Assembly (NCBI GenBank): GCA_004366205.1
Contig: SIRW01000092.1
Span: 1 to 33,842 of the forward strand
Length of the DNA stretch: 33,842 bases
Source: Actinomycetota bacterium
GTDB lineage: Bacteria; Actinomycetota; Acidimicrobiia; Acidimicrobiales; CADCSY01
Direction: 5' to 3'
Shown here: piece after piece, positions 7,313 through 16,628 of the stretch
Layout of the letters: the number at the start of each line of letters is the position of its first letter
Position numbering within the stretch: position 1 is the stretch's first letter
The notes under the pieces: model-generated
Database searches by the model: none
The model's input: only the letters and a program-made list of their open reading frames with translations
Told to the model about the DNA's origin: nothing
Made by a program: the position numbers and the translations under genes

Positions 7313-8613
7313 GGCAGCTGGAACGGTTGGGTGATGTCGAGGTAGATGGCGGTCACCCCGACGAGCACGAGCGCGGCGACGACGGCGTAGGTGAGCGGCA
7401 GGAGGCGGGCGACATCGGCGTGGTGGCGACGGCCACCCCGGCTGCGGATCTTCTCGTAGGTGGCGATGGCCACGTGACCGCCGTCGAGCGGCAGCAACGG
7501 GATGAGGTTGAAGATGCCGATGAAGATGTTGATGGCGAACAGGAAGTACAGGGCGCCCCGCAGCCCCGCCTCCTGGCTGCTGGCGAGCTGCACCGCGCCG
7601 ACGACCGAGATGAGCCGCCCGCCCTCCTCCTCGATGGGGACGGGCTCAGACGGCGGTGACAGGGCCCGCGAGAAGTAGTCCCCGAGGTTGCCGGGCGTGA
7701 AGAAGGCGCCGAGGGCCCGCACCGACAGCCAGGTGGTGCGACCGGTCTCCACCACGGCGTCGCGGGCGCCGGCCAGCGGGTTCCGGCGAACCAGCTCGTA
7801 CTCGGGGCCGATGCCGAGGAAGCCGATGCGGTCGCCCGAGGGGTGGCGGCTGGCGAGCGTGGTGCTCAAGGTGAGCCGCTGCCCGTCGCGGTCGACGAGG
7901 ATCTCGACCTCCTCGCCGGGCCGGGCCCGCACGTACTCGGTGAGCTCGGCGAAGCTGGCGAACCGCTGGCCGTCGATGGCCACGATGCGGTCGCCGAGCT
8001 CGATGCCGGCGTCGCGGGCGGGGCTCGGTCCGGTCTCGAGCTCGCTGATGGCGCCGACCACCCAGCGGTCGCTGTCGAAGCGGGGCACGCCGAAGCCGAC
8101 GAACAGCACGAAGATGAGCACCAGGGCGATGAGGAAGTGCATGGTCGAGCCCGCCAGGGCGACCGACATGCGCCGCCAGTACGGCTTCTGCCGGTAGGTG
8201 CGGTGCTCCTCCTCGGGCGGGACCTCCTCGAGGTTGCTCATGCCGATGATCCGCACGTAGGCACCGGCCGGGATGGCCTTCAGGCCGTACTCGGTCTCGC
8301 CCCGACGGAACGACCACAGGCGGGGACCGAAGCCGATGAAGAACTCGGTCACCTTCATCCCCGCCCACTTGGCGGTGAGGTAGTGGCCGAGCTCGTGGAG
8401 GAAGATCACCACGACCAGCGCCAGGACGAGGAGCAGGACCGACCACGACGCCCACACGGCGAACAGGACGGTGCCGGCGAGGAGCAGCGCCACGCGCAGC
8501 CGGCTGTTGCGGGCCGGGCCGGGCGGCTCGCCGGGCGCGGCAGGCCGGCGCCGGCCGGACGGCGGGGGCGCCGAGGGGACCGGTGCTCCGGGGGTGCGCT
8601 CGGTGTCGGTCAC
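7309..8613 (-). CDS. rseP: RseP-type site-2 intramembrane metalloprotease (M50)
   Basis: Membrane zinc protease that cuts transmembrane substrates such as anti-sigma factors and remnant signal peptides. 434 residues. A Pro/Arg-rich cytosolic N-tail (1-38) is followed by hydrophobic segments; the HELGH zinc motif is at 73-77 in the second one. A PDZ domain is visible (about 200-265; AGIELGDRIVAIDGQRF). The second catalytic motif NLIPLLPLDGGH ends near residue 380, with a final membrane segment (LTYAVVAALVLVGVTAIYL). All expected catalytic residues (two His, Glu, Asp of LDGG) are present. 4-bp overlaps join it to dxr upstream and ispG downstream. The substrate cannot be read from the sequence. 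Confidence 0.95.
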   Translation of the reverse strand: MTDTERTPGAPVPSAPPPSGRRRPAAPGEPPGPARNSRLRVALLLAGTVLFAVWASWSVLLLVLALVVVIFLHELGHYLTAKWAGMKVTEFFIGFGPRLWSFRRGETEYGLKAIPAGAYVRIIGMSNLEEVPPEEEHRTYRQKPYWRRMSVALAGSTMHFLIALVLIFVLFVGFGVPRFDSDRWVVGAISELETGPSPARDAGIELGDRIVAIDGQRFASFAELTEYVRARPGEEVEILVDRDGQRLTLSTTLASRHPSGDRIGFLGIGPEYELVRRNPLAGARDAVVETGRTTWLSVRALGAFFTPGNLGDYFSRALSPPSEPVPIEEEGGRLISVVGAVQLASSQEAGLRGALYFLFAINIFIGIFNLIPLLPLDGGHVAIATYEKIRSRGGRRHHADVARLLPLTYAVVAALVLVGVTAIYLDITQPFQLP

Positions 8614-9773
8614 GCTGCTCTCGAGCTCCTCTCGATGGCCCGCCGGGCCACCTCACGGGCCCGCCGGTCGGCCTCGACGACGTCGTCGACGTCGCCGGGG
8701 ACCGCTCCATCATGCTCGGAGAGCGTCGCGATCAAAACCTCCGGGATCGAGATCCAGCGCAGGCGCCCGTCGAGGAACGCGGCGACGGCCTCCTCGTTGG
8801 CGGCGTTGAGCCACGCCGGGGCCGTCCCGCCGCTGCGGCCCGCCTCGTAGGCGAGGCCGAGGCACGGGAAGGCCTCGTGGTCGGGCGGCTCGAAGTCGAG
8901 GCGGCCGAGGCGCGCCCAGTCGAGCGCGCCGAAGGCCGTGTCGATCCGCTCGGGCCAGCCCAGGGCGTAGCCGATGGGCAGGCGCATGTCGGGCTCGGAG
9001 AGCTGGGCGATGGTCGAGCCGTCGACGAACTCGACCATCGAGTGCACGATCGACTGGGGGTGCACGACCACCTCGATGCGTCCGTAGTCGACCTCGAACA
9101 GCTCGTGGGCCTCGATGACCTCGAGGCCCTTGTTCATGAGGGTCGACGAGTCCACCGTGATCTTGGGGCCCATCTGCCAGGTGGGGTGGGCGAGGGCGTC
9201 CTCCACGGTGACCCCGGCGAGCTCGTCACGGGTGCGGCCCCGGAACGGACCGCCGCTGGCGGTGAGGACGAGGCGGGCCACCTCGGCGGGCCGCCCCGCC
9301 CGCAGGCACTGGTGGATGGCGGCGTGTTCGGAGTCGACGGGGACGATCTCGCCCGCACCCTCCGCCCGGGCCCGGGCGACGACCGGGCCGCCCGCGATGA
9401 GCGACTCCTTGTTGGCCAGCGCCAGCCGCCGGCCGCCCCGCAGGGCCGTGACCGTGACCGGCAGGCCGGCGAAGCCGACGACGGCGTTGACCACCACGTC
9501 GCCCTCGCCGGCGATCGCGCCGAGGGCGTCGGGCCCGGTCAGCAGCTCGGTGCCCGCGGGGAGGCGGGGGGCGAGCTCGCCGGCCCGGCCGGCGTCGGCC
9601 AGCGCCACGACGGCGGGCCGGAGCTTCCGGGCCTGCTCGGCGAGGAGGTCGACCGAGGTGGCGGCGCCGAGGGCGACCACCTCGAAGCGCTCGGCCTCGG
9701 CGGCGACGACCTCGAGCGTCTGCGTGCCGATCGAGCCGGTCGACCCGACGACGCTGACCCGAACCCGGCCCAC
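8610..9773 (-). CDS. dxr: 1-deoxy-D-xylulose 5-phosphate reductoisomerase
   Basis: First committed enzyme of the MEP pathway; NADPH- and metal-dependent conversion of DXP to MEP. 387 residues from GTG at 9773. The nucleotide-binding motif GSTGSIGTQTLEV is at the N-terminus; ALANKESLIAGG, IVPVDSEHAAIHQCL, the substrate-loop ASGGPFRG, DSSTLMNKGLEVIEAHELF and VHPQSIVHSMVEFVDGS are all present, covering the metal and substrate sites. Length is normal. It follows cdsA after 9 bp and overlaps rseP by 4 bp, so it is co-transcribed. No clear Shine-Dalgarno; coupling to cdsA is likely. Confidence 0.97.
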   Translation of the reverse strand: MGRVRVSVVGSTGSIGTQTLEVVAAEAERFEVVALGAATSVDLLAEQARKLRPAVVALADAGRAGELAPRLPAGTELLTGPDALGAIAGEGDVVVNAVVGFAGLPVTVTALRGGRRLALANKESLIAGGPVVARARAEGAGEIVPVDSEHAAIHQCLRAGRPAEVARLVLTASGGPFRGRTRDELAGVTVEDALAHPTWQMGPKITVDSSTLMNKGLEVIEAHELFEVDYGRIEVVVHPQSIVHSMVEFVDGSTIAQLSEPDMRLPIGYALGWPERIDTAFGALDWARLGRLDFEPPDHEAFPCLGLAYEAGRSGGTAPAWLNAANEEAVAAFLDGRLRWISIPEVLIATLSEHDGAVPGDVDDVVEADRRAREVARRAIERSSRAA

Positions 9774-9782
9774 GTGACCCGC

Positions 9783-11261
9783 TCAGACGAGGTCGATGAG
9801 CAGCACGAGGTAGTACGTGGCCGGCAGCACGAACAGGATGGCGTCGAAGCGGTCGAGCAGGCCCCCGTGCCCCGGCAGCACGCTGCTCATGTCCTTGATG
9901 CCGAGGTCGCGCTTGATCATCGACTCGCACAGGTCGCCGAGGGGGGCGAACACGGCGACGACCACGCCGAGGGCCAGCGAGCTCGACAGGTCCCACGGGT
10001 GCACACCCCACGGGTTGAGGTGGAGCACGATCACGCTGGCGAGGATCGCCGCGGCCATGCCCCCGAACAGGCCCTCGTAGGTCTTGCCCGGGCTGATCGC
10101 CGGGGCCAGTGGCGCCCGCCCGGCTCGCCGGCCTACGAAGAACCCACCCAGGTCGTAGGCCACGGCCGCGACGACGGCGCCGAGGAGGATGGCGACGCCC
10201 TGGCGGTCGGGGATGCGCAGGATCAGCGCTGCGAAGGACCCCAGCAGCCCCACGTAGACGACCCCGAGGATCGTCACGGCGAGGTTGCTGGTGAGGTCGG
10301 CGCGCGTGATGCCGAACAGGAACCACAACAAGCCGGTGACGGCGGTGAGACCGAGCACCAGGGGGATGGCGACCTCGCCCTTCCAGTAGGCGGCGCCGAC
10401 GAGCGATGCGGTGGCCACCACGCCGAGCAGCGTCGCCGGGCGGTAGCCGGCCCGGCGCAGGGCGTCGAACAGCTCGGCGGAGGCGAGGACGATGACGGCG
10501 GCGACGAGCAGGAGGGCGGCGGCCGGGCCGATGGCGAACAGCACCAGGGCGCCGGCGCCGAGGAGGCCACCGGTGAGCGCCGCCCGGCCGACGTCGCGCG
10601 GAGCGGTCTCGGCGTGCGCGGCGTCGCCGCCGCCCCAGCCGGGTGGGTGCTGGCCCGTGCGGATCCGCCGGGGCGCGGCGGCCACGGGCGCGGGCTGCTC
10701 CTCCTCGACCGGTTCGTCGAAGCCGAAGAAGTCGTCGGGGGCCGGCCGCTCGGTCTCGTCGAGGGCGCCGACGCGCGATTCCTCGTCGTGCTCGAAGCCG
10801 GGTTCTTCGTCGTCCCAGTCGGTGGGCTGGTCGCGCCAGCGGGGGCCCTGGGTGGCGAAGGAAGACCACGCCTCGAGGTCGTCCTCGGGCTCGTCCTCGC
10901 CGCCGTCGGGGAGGATGCGGGGCACCTCGCCCGTGGGCGGTTCGGTCCAGTGCGGCAGGGCGGTCGAACCGCCGCCCGGCTCACCCGTGCCCGCGACCCG
11001 GGGCCGCGGGGCGTCGGGGTCGTCGCCGGCCGAGCCGCTCCGCGGGAAGCGCAGGGCGGGACGGTCGCCCTCGGGTGGCGGGGTGGGCCGATCGCCGTAG
11101 CGGGGCATGCCCTCGGGCCGGCGCGGTGCCGCCTCCCCCCGCTCGATGGCCTCCTGGGCCTCGTGCGCGCCGATGATGCGCACCCCTTCGGTGGGGTCAC
11201 CCGGCGCCGTCGCCTCGTCTTCGTCCTCGTCTCGCCGCTCCCACGGCGGGCGCTCGTCCAC
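9783..11261 (-). CDS. cdsA: Phosphatidate cytidylyltransferase CdsA with long acidic N-terminal extension
   Basis: Makes CDP-diacylglycerol from phosphatidic acid and CTP at the membrane. 492 residues from GTG at 11261 with an AGGAGG Shine-Dalgarno. The enzyme proper is residues about 225-492: several hydrophobic segments, then the family signature near the C-terminus (APLGDLCESMIKRDLGIKD, LPGHGGLLDRFDAILFVLP) and SPGKTYEGLFGG. Residues 1-225 are a low-complexity, acidic, Pro-rich region not found in ordinary CdsA of 270-300 residues. Short ordered-looking motifs occur within it (VRIIGAHEAQEAIERG, LPHWTEPPTGEVPRIL, WSSFATQGPRWRDQPTDW), which may be docking sites (inference). First gene of cdsA-dxr-rseP-ispG. 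Confidence 0.95.
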   Translation of the reverse strand: MDERPPWERRDEDEDEATAPGDPTEGVRIIGAHEAQEAIERGEAAPRRPEGMPRYGDRPTPPPEGDRPALRFPRSGSAGDDPDAPRPRVAGTGEPGGGSTALPHWTEPPTGEVPRILPDGGEDEPEDDLEAWSSFATQGPRWRDQPTDWDDEEPGFEHDEESRVGALDETERPAPDDFFGFDEPVEEEQPAPVAAAPRRIRTGQHPPGWGGGDAAHAETAPRDVGRAALTGGLLGAGALVLFAIGPAAALLLVAAVIVLASAELFDALRRAGYRPATLLGVVATASLVGAAYWKGEVAIPLVLGLTAVTGLLWFLFGITRADLTSNLAVTILGVVYVGLLGSFAALILRIPDRQGVAILLGAVVAAVAYDLGGFFVGRRAGRAPLAPAISPGKTYEGLFGGMAAAILASVIVLHLNPWGVHPWDLSSSLALGVVVAVFAPLGDLCESMIKRDLGIKDMSSVLPGHGGLLDRFDAILFVLPATYYLVLLIDLV

Positions 11262-11291
11262 GTGGACCTCCTGTCGGTGGTTCCGGACCCC

Positions 11292-11849
11292 TCAGACCTC
11301 GAGCAGCTCCTGCTCCTTGTGCTCGAGCGCCGTGTTGATCTCGCCTTCGTAGCGGTGGGTGAGCTTGTCGAGCTCCTTTTCGGCCCGTTCGAGCTCGTCG
11401 GCGGACATGTCGCCGTCCTTCTCGAGCGCCTCGAGGTCGTGGCGGGCCGAGCGGCGCAGGTTGCGGATGGCGACGCGGCCCTCCTCGGCCATGTTCTTGA
11501 CGACCTTCACGAGGTCCTTGCGGCGCTCCTCGGTCAGCGGCGGGAACGTGAGGCGGATGACCTGGCCGTCGTTGGCGGGGGTGATGCCCAGGTCGGAGTT
11601 CTGGATCGCTTTCTCGATGGCGCCGATCGCCCCCTTGTCGTAGGGCTGCACCACCAGCAGCCGGGCCTCCGGCACGCTGAAGCCGGCCAGCTGCTGGAGC
11701 GGGACCTCAGAGCCGTAGTAGTCGACGGTGAGCTTTTCGACCAGCGCCGGCGAGGCCCGGCCGGTGCGCACGGTGGCGAACTCGGCCTGGGCGTGGGCGA
11801 CCGCTTTGCGCATGCGGTCCTCGGTGTCGGAGAGGATGTCCTCGATCAT
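11292..11849 (-). CDS. frr: Ribosome recycling factor
   Basis: Splits post-termination ribosomes together with EF-G. 185 residues, the normal length, from ATG at 11849. Typical features: EDRMRKAVAHAQAEFATVRT, GRASPALVEKLTVDYYGS, the domain II stretch (VVQPYDKGAIGAIEKAIQNS) and the C-terminal helix containing RRDLVKVVKNMAEEGRVAIR-like sequence with RNLRR. It follows pyrH after 92 bp, a gap that contains a weak -10-like hexamer (11890-11895), and precedes cdsA by 30 bp. The rpsB-tsf-pyrH-frr order is conserved across bacteria. Confidence 0.97.
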   Translation of the reverse strand: MIEDILSDTEDRMRKAVAHAQAEFATVRTGRASPALVEKLTVDYYGSEVPLQQLAGFSVPEARLLVVQPYDKGAIGAIEKAIQNSDLGITPANDGQVIRLTFPPLTEERRKDLVKVVKNMAEEGRVAIRNLRRSARHDLEALEKDGDMSADELERAEKELDKLTHRYEGEINTALEHKEQELLEV

Positions 11850-11889
11850 CGACTCAGAGCCTCGCGCGTCGGGAGCCCGGTCGATGACC

Positions 11890-11895
11890 AGGGTA
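11890..11895 (-). promoter_or_regulatory. Weak candidate -10 box TACCCT upstream of frr
   Basis: TACCCT (TANNNT) in the 92-bp pyrH-frr gap; a start about 7 nt later would give a leader near 35 nt. No convincing -35. It may be chance; read-through from pyrH is the alternative. Confidence 0.25.
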
Positions 11896-11941
11896 GTTGC
11901 CGTCACCCCGTGAACGGGGGTCCCCGGCCTCCTCGGGACCG

Positions 11942-12721
11942 TCAGGACACGAGGGTGCCGATGGGCTTGCCCTCGAGCACGGCCCGGATGTTGCCCGGCG
12001 TGAGCAGGTCGAACACCACGATGGGGATGCCGTGGTCCATGCAGAACGTGATCGACGTGGCGTCCATCACCCGCAGGCCGCGGTTCAGCACCTCCATGTA
12101 GGAGACCTCGTCGATGCGCTCGGCGCTGGGGTCGAGCTTCGGGTCGGCCGTGTAGACCCCGTCGACCCCGGAATGGGTGCCCTTCAGGATCACCTGGGCC
12201 GACAGCTCGGCGGCTCGCAGCGCGGCGGGGGTGTCGGTCGTGAAGAACGGGTTGCCGAGCCCGCCGGCGAGGATCACGACCCGACCCTTCTCGAGGTGCC
12301 GGATCGCCCGCCTGCGGATGTAGGGCTCGGCGATCTGGGCCATCTGGATGGCGGTCTGCACCCGCGTGGGCTGGTCGAGGCGCTCGAGGGCGTCCTGCAG
12401 GGCGAGGGCGTTGATGACCGTCGCCAGCATGCCCATGTAGTCGGCCTGGGCCCGGTCCATGCCGCCGCCGGCGCCGGCCGCGCCCCGCCAGATGTTGCCG
12501 CCCCCGACGACCACGGCGACGTCGACCTCGAGGTCGCGGCGGACCTCGACGATCTCGCGGGCGATCTGCTCGACGATGGCGGCGTCGATGCTGGTGTCGC
12601 CGGCGTGCTCGACGGGCGCGTCCGCCCGCCGGGGGGCGAAGGCCTCGCCCGACATCTTGAGGACGATCCGGCGCCACCCGCCACGGGTGGCGCCGCCGGG
12701 CGCCGGCGCCGCGCCGGGCAC
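11942..12721 (-). CDS. pyrH: UMP kinase
   Basis: Phosphorylates UMP to UDP; hexameric bacterial UMP kinase of the amino-acid-kinase fold. 259 residues from GTG at 12721, two bases after the tsf stop. Motifs: [13 protein letters not shown] (phosphate-binding Lys), [70 protein letters not shown] and the Asp-rich [16 protein letters not shown]. About 15 Ala/Pro/Gly residues precede the catalytic core; ATG in LKMSG lies inside the core, so GTG is the only sensible start. Confidence 0.96.
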   Translation of the reverse strand: MPGAAPAPGGATRGGWRRIVLKMSGEAFAPRRADAPVEHAGDTSIDAAIVEQIAREIVEVRRDLEVDVAVVVGGGNIWRGAAGAGGGMDRAQADYMGMLATVINALALQDALERLDQPTRVQTAIQMAQIAEPYIRRRAIRHLEKGRVVILAGGLGNPFFTTDTPAALRAAELSAQVILKGTHSGVDGVYTADPKLDPSAERIDEVSYMEVLNRGLRVMDATSITFCMDHGIPIVVFDLLTPGNIRAVLEGKPIGTLVS

Positions 12722-12723
12722 GG

Positions 12724-13527
12724 TCAGCCGCCGACCTCGACCTGGGCGAACCGCACGACCCGGGCATCGCCCAGATAGGCGGCGACCGTCTGCTTCTCGT
12801 CCTTCACGAACGACTGGTCGGCGAGCACACCGCCTGGGGTGCTCTTGAAGAACCCGTTGAGCTTGCCCTCGACGATCTTGGGGATCGCCTGCTCGGGCTT
12901 GCCCTCGTTGCGGGTCTGCGTCTCGAGCAGCCGGCGCTGCTCCTCGAGCACCTCGGAGGGGACCTCGTCGCGGGTGTTCCAGCGGGGCCGGGCGAAGGCG
13001 ATGTGCACGGCGACGTCGTGGGCGACGTCCTGGTCGCCGCCCTCGAGCTCGACCAGCACGGCGTTCTTGCCCCGGTCGCTCTGCACGTGCAGGTAGGTGT
13101 CGAGCACGTTGCCGGGCGCCGCCTCGAAGCGCACCACCCGTCCGACGTCGATGTTCTCCTTGAGCGTCACCTTGAGCCCGTCGAGGTCGGCCTGGCGCTC
13201 GGCGACGGCGCCCTCGCCCTTGGCGGCGACGAGGTCGGCGAGCTCCTGGGCGAGGTTCACGAAGTCGTCGCTCTTGGCCACGAAGTCGGTCTCGCAGCGC
13301 AGCTCGACGATGGCGGCGACCCCGTCGGCGACGCCGATGGCGACGGCGCCCTCGGCGTTCTCCCGGTCGGATCGCTTGGCCGAGCTGGCCAGGCCCCGCT
13401 CGAGCAGCAGGGTGCGGGCGGCGTCGAGGTCGCCGCCGGTCTCGGTGAGGGCGTTCTTGCAGTCCATCATGCCGGCGCCGGTCTGCTGGCGCAGGGCCTG
13501 GACGTCCTTGGCGGTGAAGTCGGCCAT
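12724..13527 (-). CDS. tsf: Elongation factor Ts
   Basis: Nucleotide exchange factor for EF-Tu. 267 residues from ATG at 13527. The N-terminal UBA-like domain ([37 protein letters not shown]) and the TDFVA nucleotide-exchange motif ([19 protein letters not shown]) are present; a single core domain pair follows and ends in [14 protein letters not shown]. An in-frame GTG four codons upstream (13539) is a possible alternative start but would overlap rpsB. It follows rpsB by 5 bp and precedes pyrH by 2 bp. Confidence 0.97.
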   Translation of the reverse strand: MADFTAKDVQALRQQTGAGMMDCKNALTETGGDLDAARTLLLERGLASSAKRSDRENAEGAVAIGVADGVAAIVELRCETDFVAKSDDFVNLAQELADLVAAKGEGAVAERQADLDGLKVTLKENIDVGRVVRFEAAPGNVLDTYLHVQSDRGKNAVLVELEGGDQDVAHDVAVHIAFARPRWNTRDEVPSEVLEEQRRLLETQTRNEGKPEQAIPKIVEGKLNGFFKSTPGGVLADQSFVKDEKQTVAAYLGDARVVRFAQVEVGG

Positions 13528-13532
13528 GGCGG

Positions 13533-14666
13533 TCACTGCTCCGTGTCGGTCGGGGGGGTGTCGGTGGACGCGTCGCCGCCCGTGGCGGTGGCGGCGTGGG
13601 TGTCGGGCGTGGGCACCTCGACGCGGGGCTCGTCGGCGGCGGGCACCGCTCCCTGCTCGGGCTCGGCCTCGTCGGCCCCCACACCGGGCGCCGCCCGGGC
13701 GGCGTCGACGCCCGTGCCGGTCGCCTCGCCGGGATCGGCGCCGTAGGCCCCGGTCTCGGGCGTCGAGGGCGGCGCCGGGGCCTCGGCGTCGGCGACGCGC
13801 TCCTGGGTGGTGGCGGACTGCTGGCCGCTGGCCCCGCCGGCGGCGAGGCGGGCCTCCCGCTCGGCCGCCTGGGCGGCGGCCTGGGCCCGGGCCTCGGCCT
13901 GACGCTGCTCCCACGCCGCCTGCTCCTCGGGACTGCGGGCGGCGGGCGCCGGGGCGGCGGCCGCGGCCCCCCGCTTGGAGGCGATGAAGCGGCCCTCCTT
14001 CACGGCCTCGGCCATGACCCGGCACATGAGGTTGGCCGAGCGGATGGCGTCGTCGTTGCCGGGGATCACGTAGTCGATGAGGTCGGGGTCGCAGTTCGTG
14101 TCGACCACGGCGACGATCGGGATCTTGAGCTTGTTCGCCTCGGTGACGGCGATGTGCTCCTTCTTGGTGTCGATGATGAACACGGCGTCGGGCTGGCGCT
14201 GCATGTCGGTGATGCCGCCCAGGTTGCGCTGGAGCTTCTCGAGCTCGCGCGAGAGGATCAGCGCCTCCTTCTTGGGCATGGCGTCGAAGTCCCCGGCGGC
14301 CTTCATGCGCTCGTACTCGTGCATCTTCTCGACGCGCGAGTGGATCGTGGCGAAGTTGGTGAGCATGCCGCCGAGCCAGCGCTCGTTGACGTAGGGCATG
14401 CCACATGACGTGGCCGCCCGGGCGATCGGCTCCTGGGCCTGCTTCTTGGTGCCGATGAAGAGCAGGGTCCCACCGCCGGCGACCGTGTCGCGCACGAAGG
14501 TGTAGGCCTCCTCGATCCGAGCCAGCGTCTGCTGCAGATCGATGATGTAGATCCCCGCCCGCTCCCCGTAGATGAAGCGCTTCATCTTCGGGTTCCAGCG
14601 CCGGGTCTGGTGGCCGAAGTGGACCCCGGCCTCCAGCAGCTGCTTCATGGTGACGACCGCGGCCAT
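13533..14666 (-). CDS. rpsB: 30S ribosomal protein S2 with long disordered C-terminal tail
   Basis: Ribosomal protein of the small subunit. 377 residues from ATG at 14666, with GGAAAGGAG spaced as a Shine-Dalgarno; an in-frame ATG 15 codons upstream has no such site. The S2 core is residues 1-230: [72 protein letters not shown] and [20 protein letters not shown]. Residues about 231-377 are an Ala/Glu/Pro/Thr-rich low-complexity tail (first a charged Ala/Gln/Arg/Glu helix-prone stretch, then acidic Pro/Thr/Asp), far longer than in most bacteria. It heads rpsB-tsf-pyrH-frr. Confidence 0.96.
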   Translation of the reverse strand: MAAVVTMKQLLEAGVHFGHQTRRWNPKMKRFIYGERAGIYIIDLQQTLARIEEAYTFVRDTVAGGGTLLFIGTKKQAQEPIARAATSCGMPYVNERWLGGMLTNFATIHSRVEKMHEYERMKAAGDFDAMPKKEALILSRELEKLQRNLGGITDMQRQPDAVFIIDTKKEHIAVTEANKLKIPIVAVVDTNCDPDLIDYVIPGNDDAIRSANLMCRVMAEAVKEGRFIASKRGAAAAAPAPAARSPEEQAAWEQRQAEARAQAAAQAAEREARLAAGGASGQQSATTQERVADAEAPAPPSTPETGAYGADPGEATGTGVDAARAAPGVGADEAEPEQGAVPAADEPRVEVPTPDTHAATATGGDASTDTPPTDTEQ

Positions 14667-14773
14667 GCGGTGCTCCTTTCCCATCGGTTCGGTCGGGCCC
14701 GGCGCGCGCACCTCCGAGTGGAGGCGACCGTGGGTGGCGCCGGGCCGTGGTCGGGACGGACCCCGGCTGGGGC

Positions 14774-16489
14774 TCAGGGGAGTGTAGCGGTGGGCCGCCG
14801 CAGCCGGCGAGCGAGGGCGGGCGCCGCCTGGGGCCCGGCGGCGATGGCGAGCCCGGCGACGGCACCGGCGAGGAGGACCGCCGCCACCGCCGCGGGGGCG
14901 GTGCGACCGAATGGCGCCGGCGCAGTGGGCTCGAAGGCGGCGGGCGGCGGCACGGGGGGCGCGGGCCGGGCCTCGTGGCCCGCGCCGACGGCAGCCGCGG
15001 CGGCCACCTGCACGTCCTCGGCGGGGACGGCGACCGCGGCGTGGCGCACCCGACCGGCGCCGGCGTCGGCCAGCACGCTGAGCTCGGTTCCCGGCCGCCG
15101 GAGCGCGCCCGCCAGCTCGAAGTGGTGGTCGCCCGCCCCGAGGAGGCCGTGGTGCACGACCGCCCCGTCGGGCCCCGTGACGGCGACGAGCGCCGGCGCG
15201 CCGGTGCGCACCAGGAGGTGGAGCGGCTCGCCGGGCCGCGGCACAGCCGGGTGCAGGCCCAGCACCGCCACCTCGGGCACGCCGGCCTGATCGGCGGGTG
15301 GCCGAACCTGCACGCCACCGGGCACGGGGCGCACCTCCCAGCGGCCGTGGGCCACGTGCGCGAGCACGACGCCGTCGTCGGCCAGGACCCGGAAGGCGCC
15401 GGTGCCGCTGATCGTCGCGGCCGGGCGGTCGAGGGCGACGGCGACGCTGATCGAGGCCGGAAGCCGCTCTGGCGGCAGCGCGACGGGCCGGAGGCCGCCG
15501 TAGTAGGAGGCCAGGATGTCAGGCGCGGCCATGCCGCGGCGGGCCTTGCCCATGGCGCCGTACTGGCTCATGCCGATGTTGTGGCCATAGCCCTCGCCGG
15601 TGACCACGACGGTGCCGCCCTCCTCGGTGTGCACCGAGTAGCGGTACGAGAGGACGGCTACGGGCAGTCCCGGGTTGGGCGGCAGGGCGCGGTTCACGGC
15701 GCTGCGGAACGGGATGAGCCCGAACCCGTGCTCGTGCTGCGCGCCGTCGTCGTCCTGGGTGGTGATGACCACCAGCCCGTCCCGGGTCCGGGCGTCGACG
15801 GGATGACCGGGCACGCCAGCGGCGGCGGCGACGTGACCGAGGGGCAGCACCGACCGCCAGCGGGCCCAGGGGCTGACGGCGAGGTCGTCGGGGTCCTCGA
15901 CAGCCGGCAGGTACGGCGCCCCGCCGGCGTGGGAGCGCCCCCCGTTGCTCGAGCCGTACATGGCCCGGATGAGGCGGTCCTGGTACAGCAGGACCTGCCC
16001 GGCGGTCTCCTCCACCGCCCGGGCCCACAGGCCGGTCTGGTCGCGGCGCTCGCCGGCGAGCCCCCGGTAGACCTGACATGCCTGGGTCGCGCAGATGTCG
16101 GCGCCCGCGGCCCGGAAGGCGCCGGGGCTGGGCGTGCGCTGCTGCCAGAGGGCGTAGGTGCGGGCGGCGATGGCCTGGGCCTTCTGCGCTTCGAGAGGCC
16201 AGCGGGTGGGTACCTCGGCGATGCCCCGCACGTAGTCCTCGACCGCCACGTCGTTCACGACGGCCACGCCCACGCCGCTGCGACCGACCTCGATGGCGCC
16301 GCGGTAGTCGCCGACGGCGTCGACGCTCAGGTGGCCCGAGAGCGGCTCGAAGCGCACCCTCGGCACCGTCCAGCCCGAGCCCTCGGCCGCCGCCGCGGGC
16401 GCGCCGGTGCCGCCGGCGCCGAGCAGCGCCGAGGCGAGTGCTGCGAGCGCCAGGAGCGCCGCGCCGGTCGTCCGCCCGATCCGTCCCAC
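14774..16489 (-). CDS. Exported SpoIID/LytB-domain protein with C-terminal membrane anchor
   Basis: SpoIID-type proteins are peptidoglycan lytic enzymes or amidase enhancers acting on denuded glycans. With GTG at 16489 it is 571 residues: a signal peptide ([20 protein letters not shown] ending at AAAA, about residue 35), then the SpoIID domain (about 45-350) with [12 protein letters not shown], where E92 aligns with the Glu catalytic in Bacillus Spo[32 protein letters not shown] and [14 protein letters not shown] long Pro/Ala/Val-rich region follows, then a hydrophobic segment at about 532-551 and a basic tail (ARRLRRPT), a likely C-terminal anchor. GTG at 16546 is an alternative start that lengthens the signal peptide n-region. 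Neither start has a clear Shine-Dalgarno. It lies between rpsB and the degenerate LytM fusion; the frame upstream of the start runs through the 72-bp repeats and is judged non-coding. Confidence 0.85.
   Translation of the reverse strand: MGRIGRTTGAALLALAALASALLGAGGTGAPAAAAEGSGWTVPRVRFEPLSGHLSVDAVGDYRGAIEVGRSGVGVAVVNDVAVEDYVRGIAEVPTRWPLEAQKAQAIAARTYALWQQRTPSPGAFRAAGADICATQACQVYRGLAGERRDQTGLWARAVEETAGQVLLYQDRLIRAMYGSSNGGRSHAGGAPYLPAVEDPDDLAVSPWARWRSVLPLGHVAAAAGVPGHPVDARTRDGLVVITTQDDDGAQHEHGFGLIPFRSAVNRALPPNPGLPVAVLSYRYSVHTEEGGTVVVTGEGYGHNIGMSQYGAMGKARRGMAAPDILASYYGGLRPVALPPERLPASISVAVALDRPAATISGTGAFRVLADDGVVLAHVAHGRWEVRPVPGGVQVRPPADQAGVPEVAVLGLHPAVPRPGEPLHLLVRTGAPALVAVTGPDGAVVHHGLLGAGDHHFELAGALRRPGTELSVLADAGAGRVRHAAVAVPAEDVQVAAAAAVGAGHEARPAPPVPPPAAFEPTAPAPFGRTAPAAVAAVLLAGAVAGLAIAAGPQAAPALARRLRRPTATLP
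14781..14786 (-). promoter_or_regulatory. Candidate -10 box TACACT for the rpsB operon
   Basis: TACACT (TANNNT) overlaps the last codons of the SpoIID-like gene. A start about 7 nt downstream would give a leader of about 105 nt before rpsB, which holds a small CCTCC/GGAGG inverted repeat (about 14712-14725). No -35 is seen. Confidence 0.35.
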
Positions 16490-16628
16490 GGCGCGCAGAT
16501 GCTTGCAGGTCGTCCCCTCGCGCCGCCAGTCCCCGGTCGCGTGCACAGCGTCGGGTGTCGACACGCCCCGCGCCCGACCTGAACGCTCGCCCGGCTGCCA
16601 CACCCCCCCACCCGGCCCGGCGCCGGCA

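Noticed and set aside
8583-12101. An 1172-codon plus-strand open frame opposite dxr, cdsA and frr
   Set aside because: Shadow of the minus-strand genes; runs of Asp/His/Gly/Arg/Val reflect the complement of codon usage, with no recognisable fold or start signals.
14667-14773. Conserved rpsB leader RNA
   Set aside because: Only a 5-bp CCTCC/GGAGG inverted repeat is visible; nothing matches a leader structure I could support.
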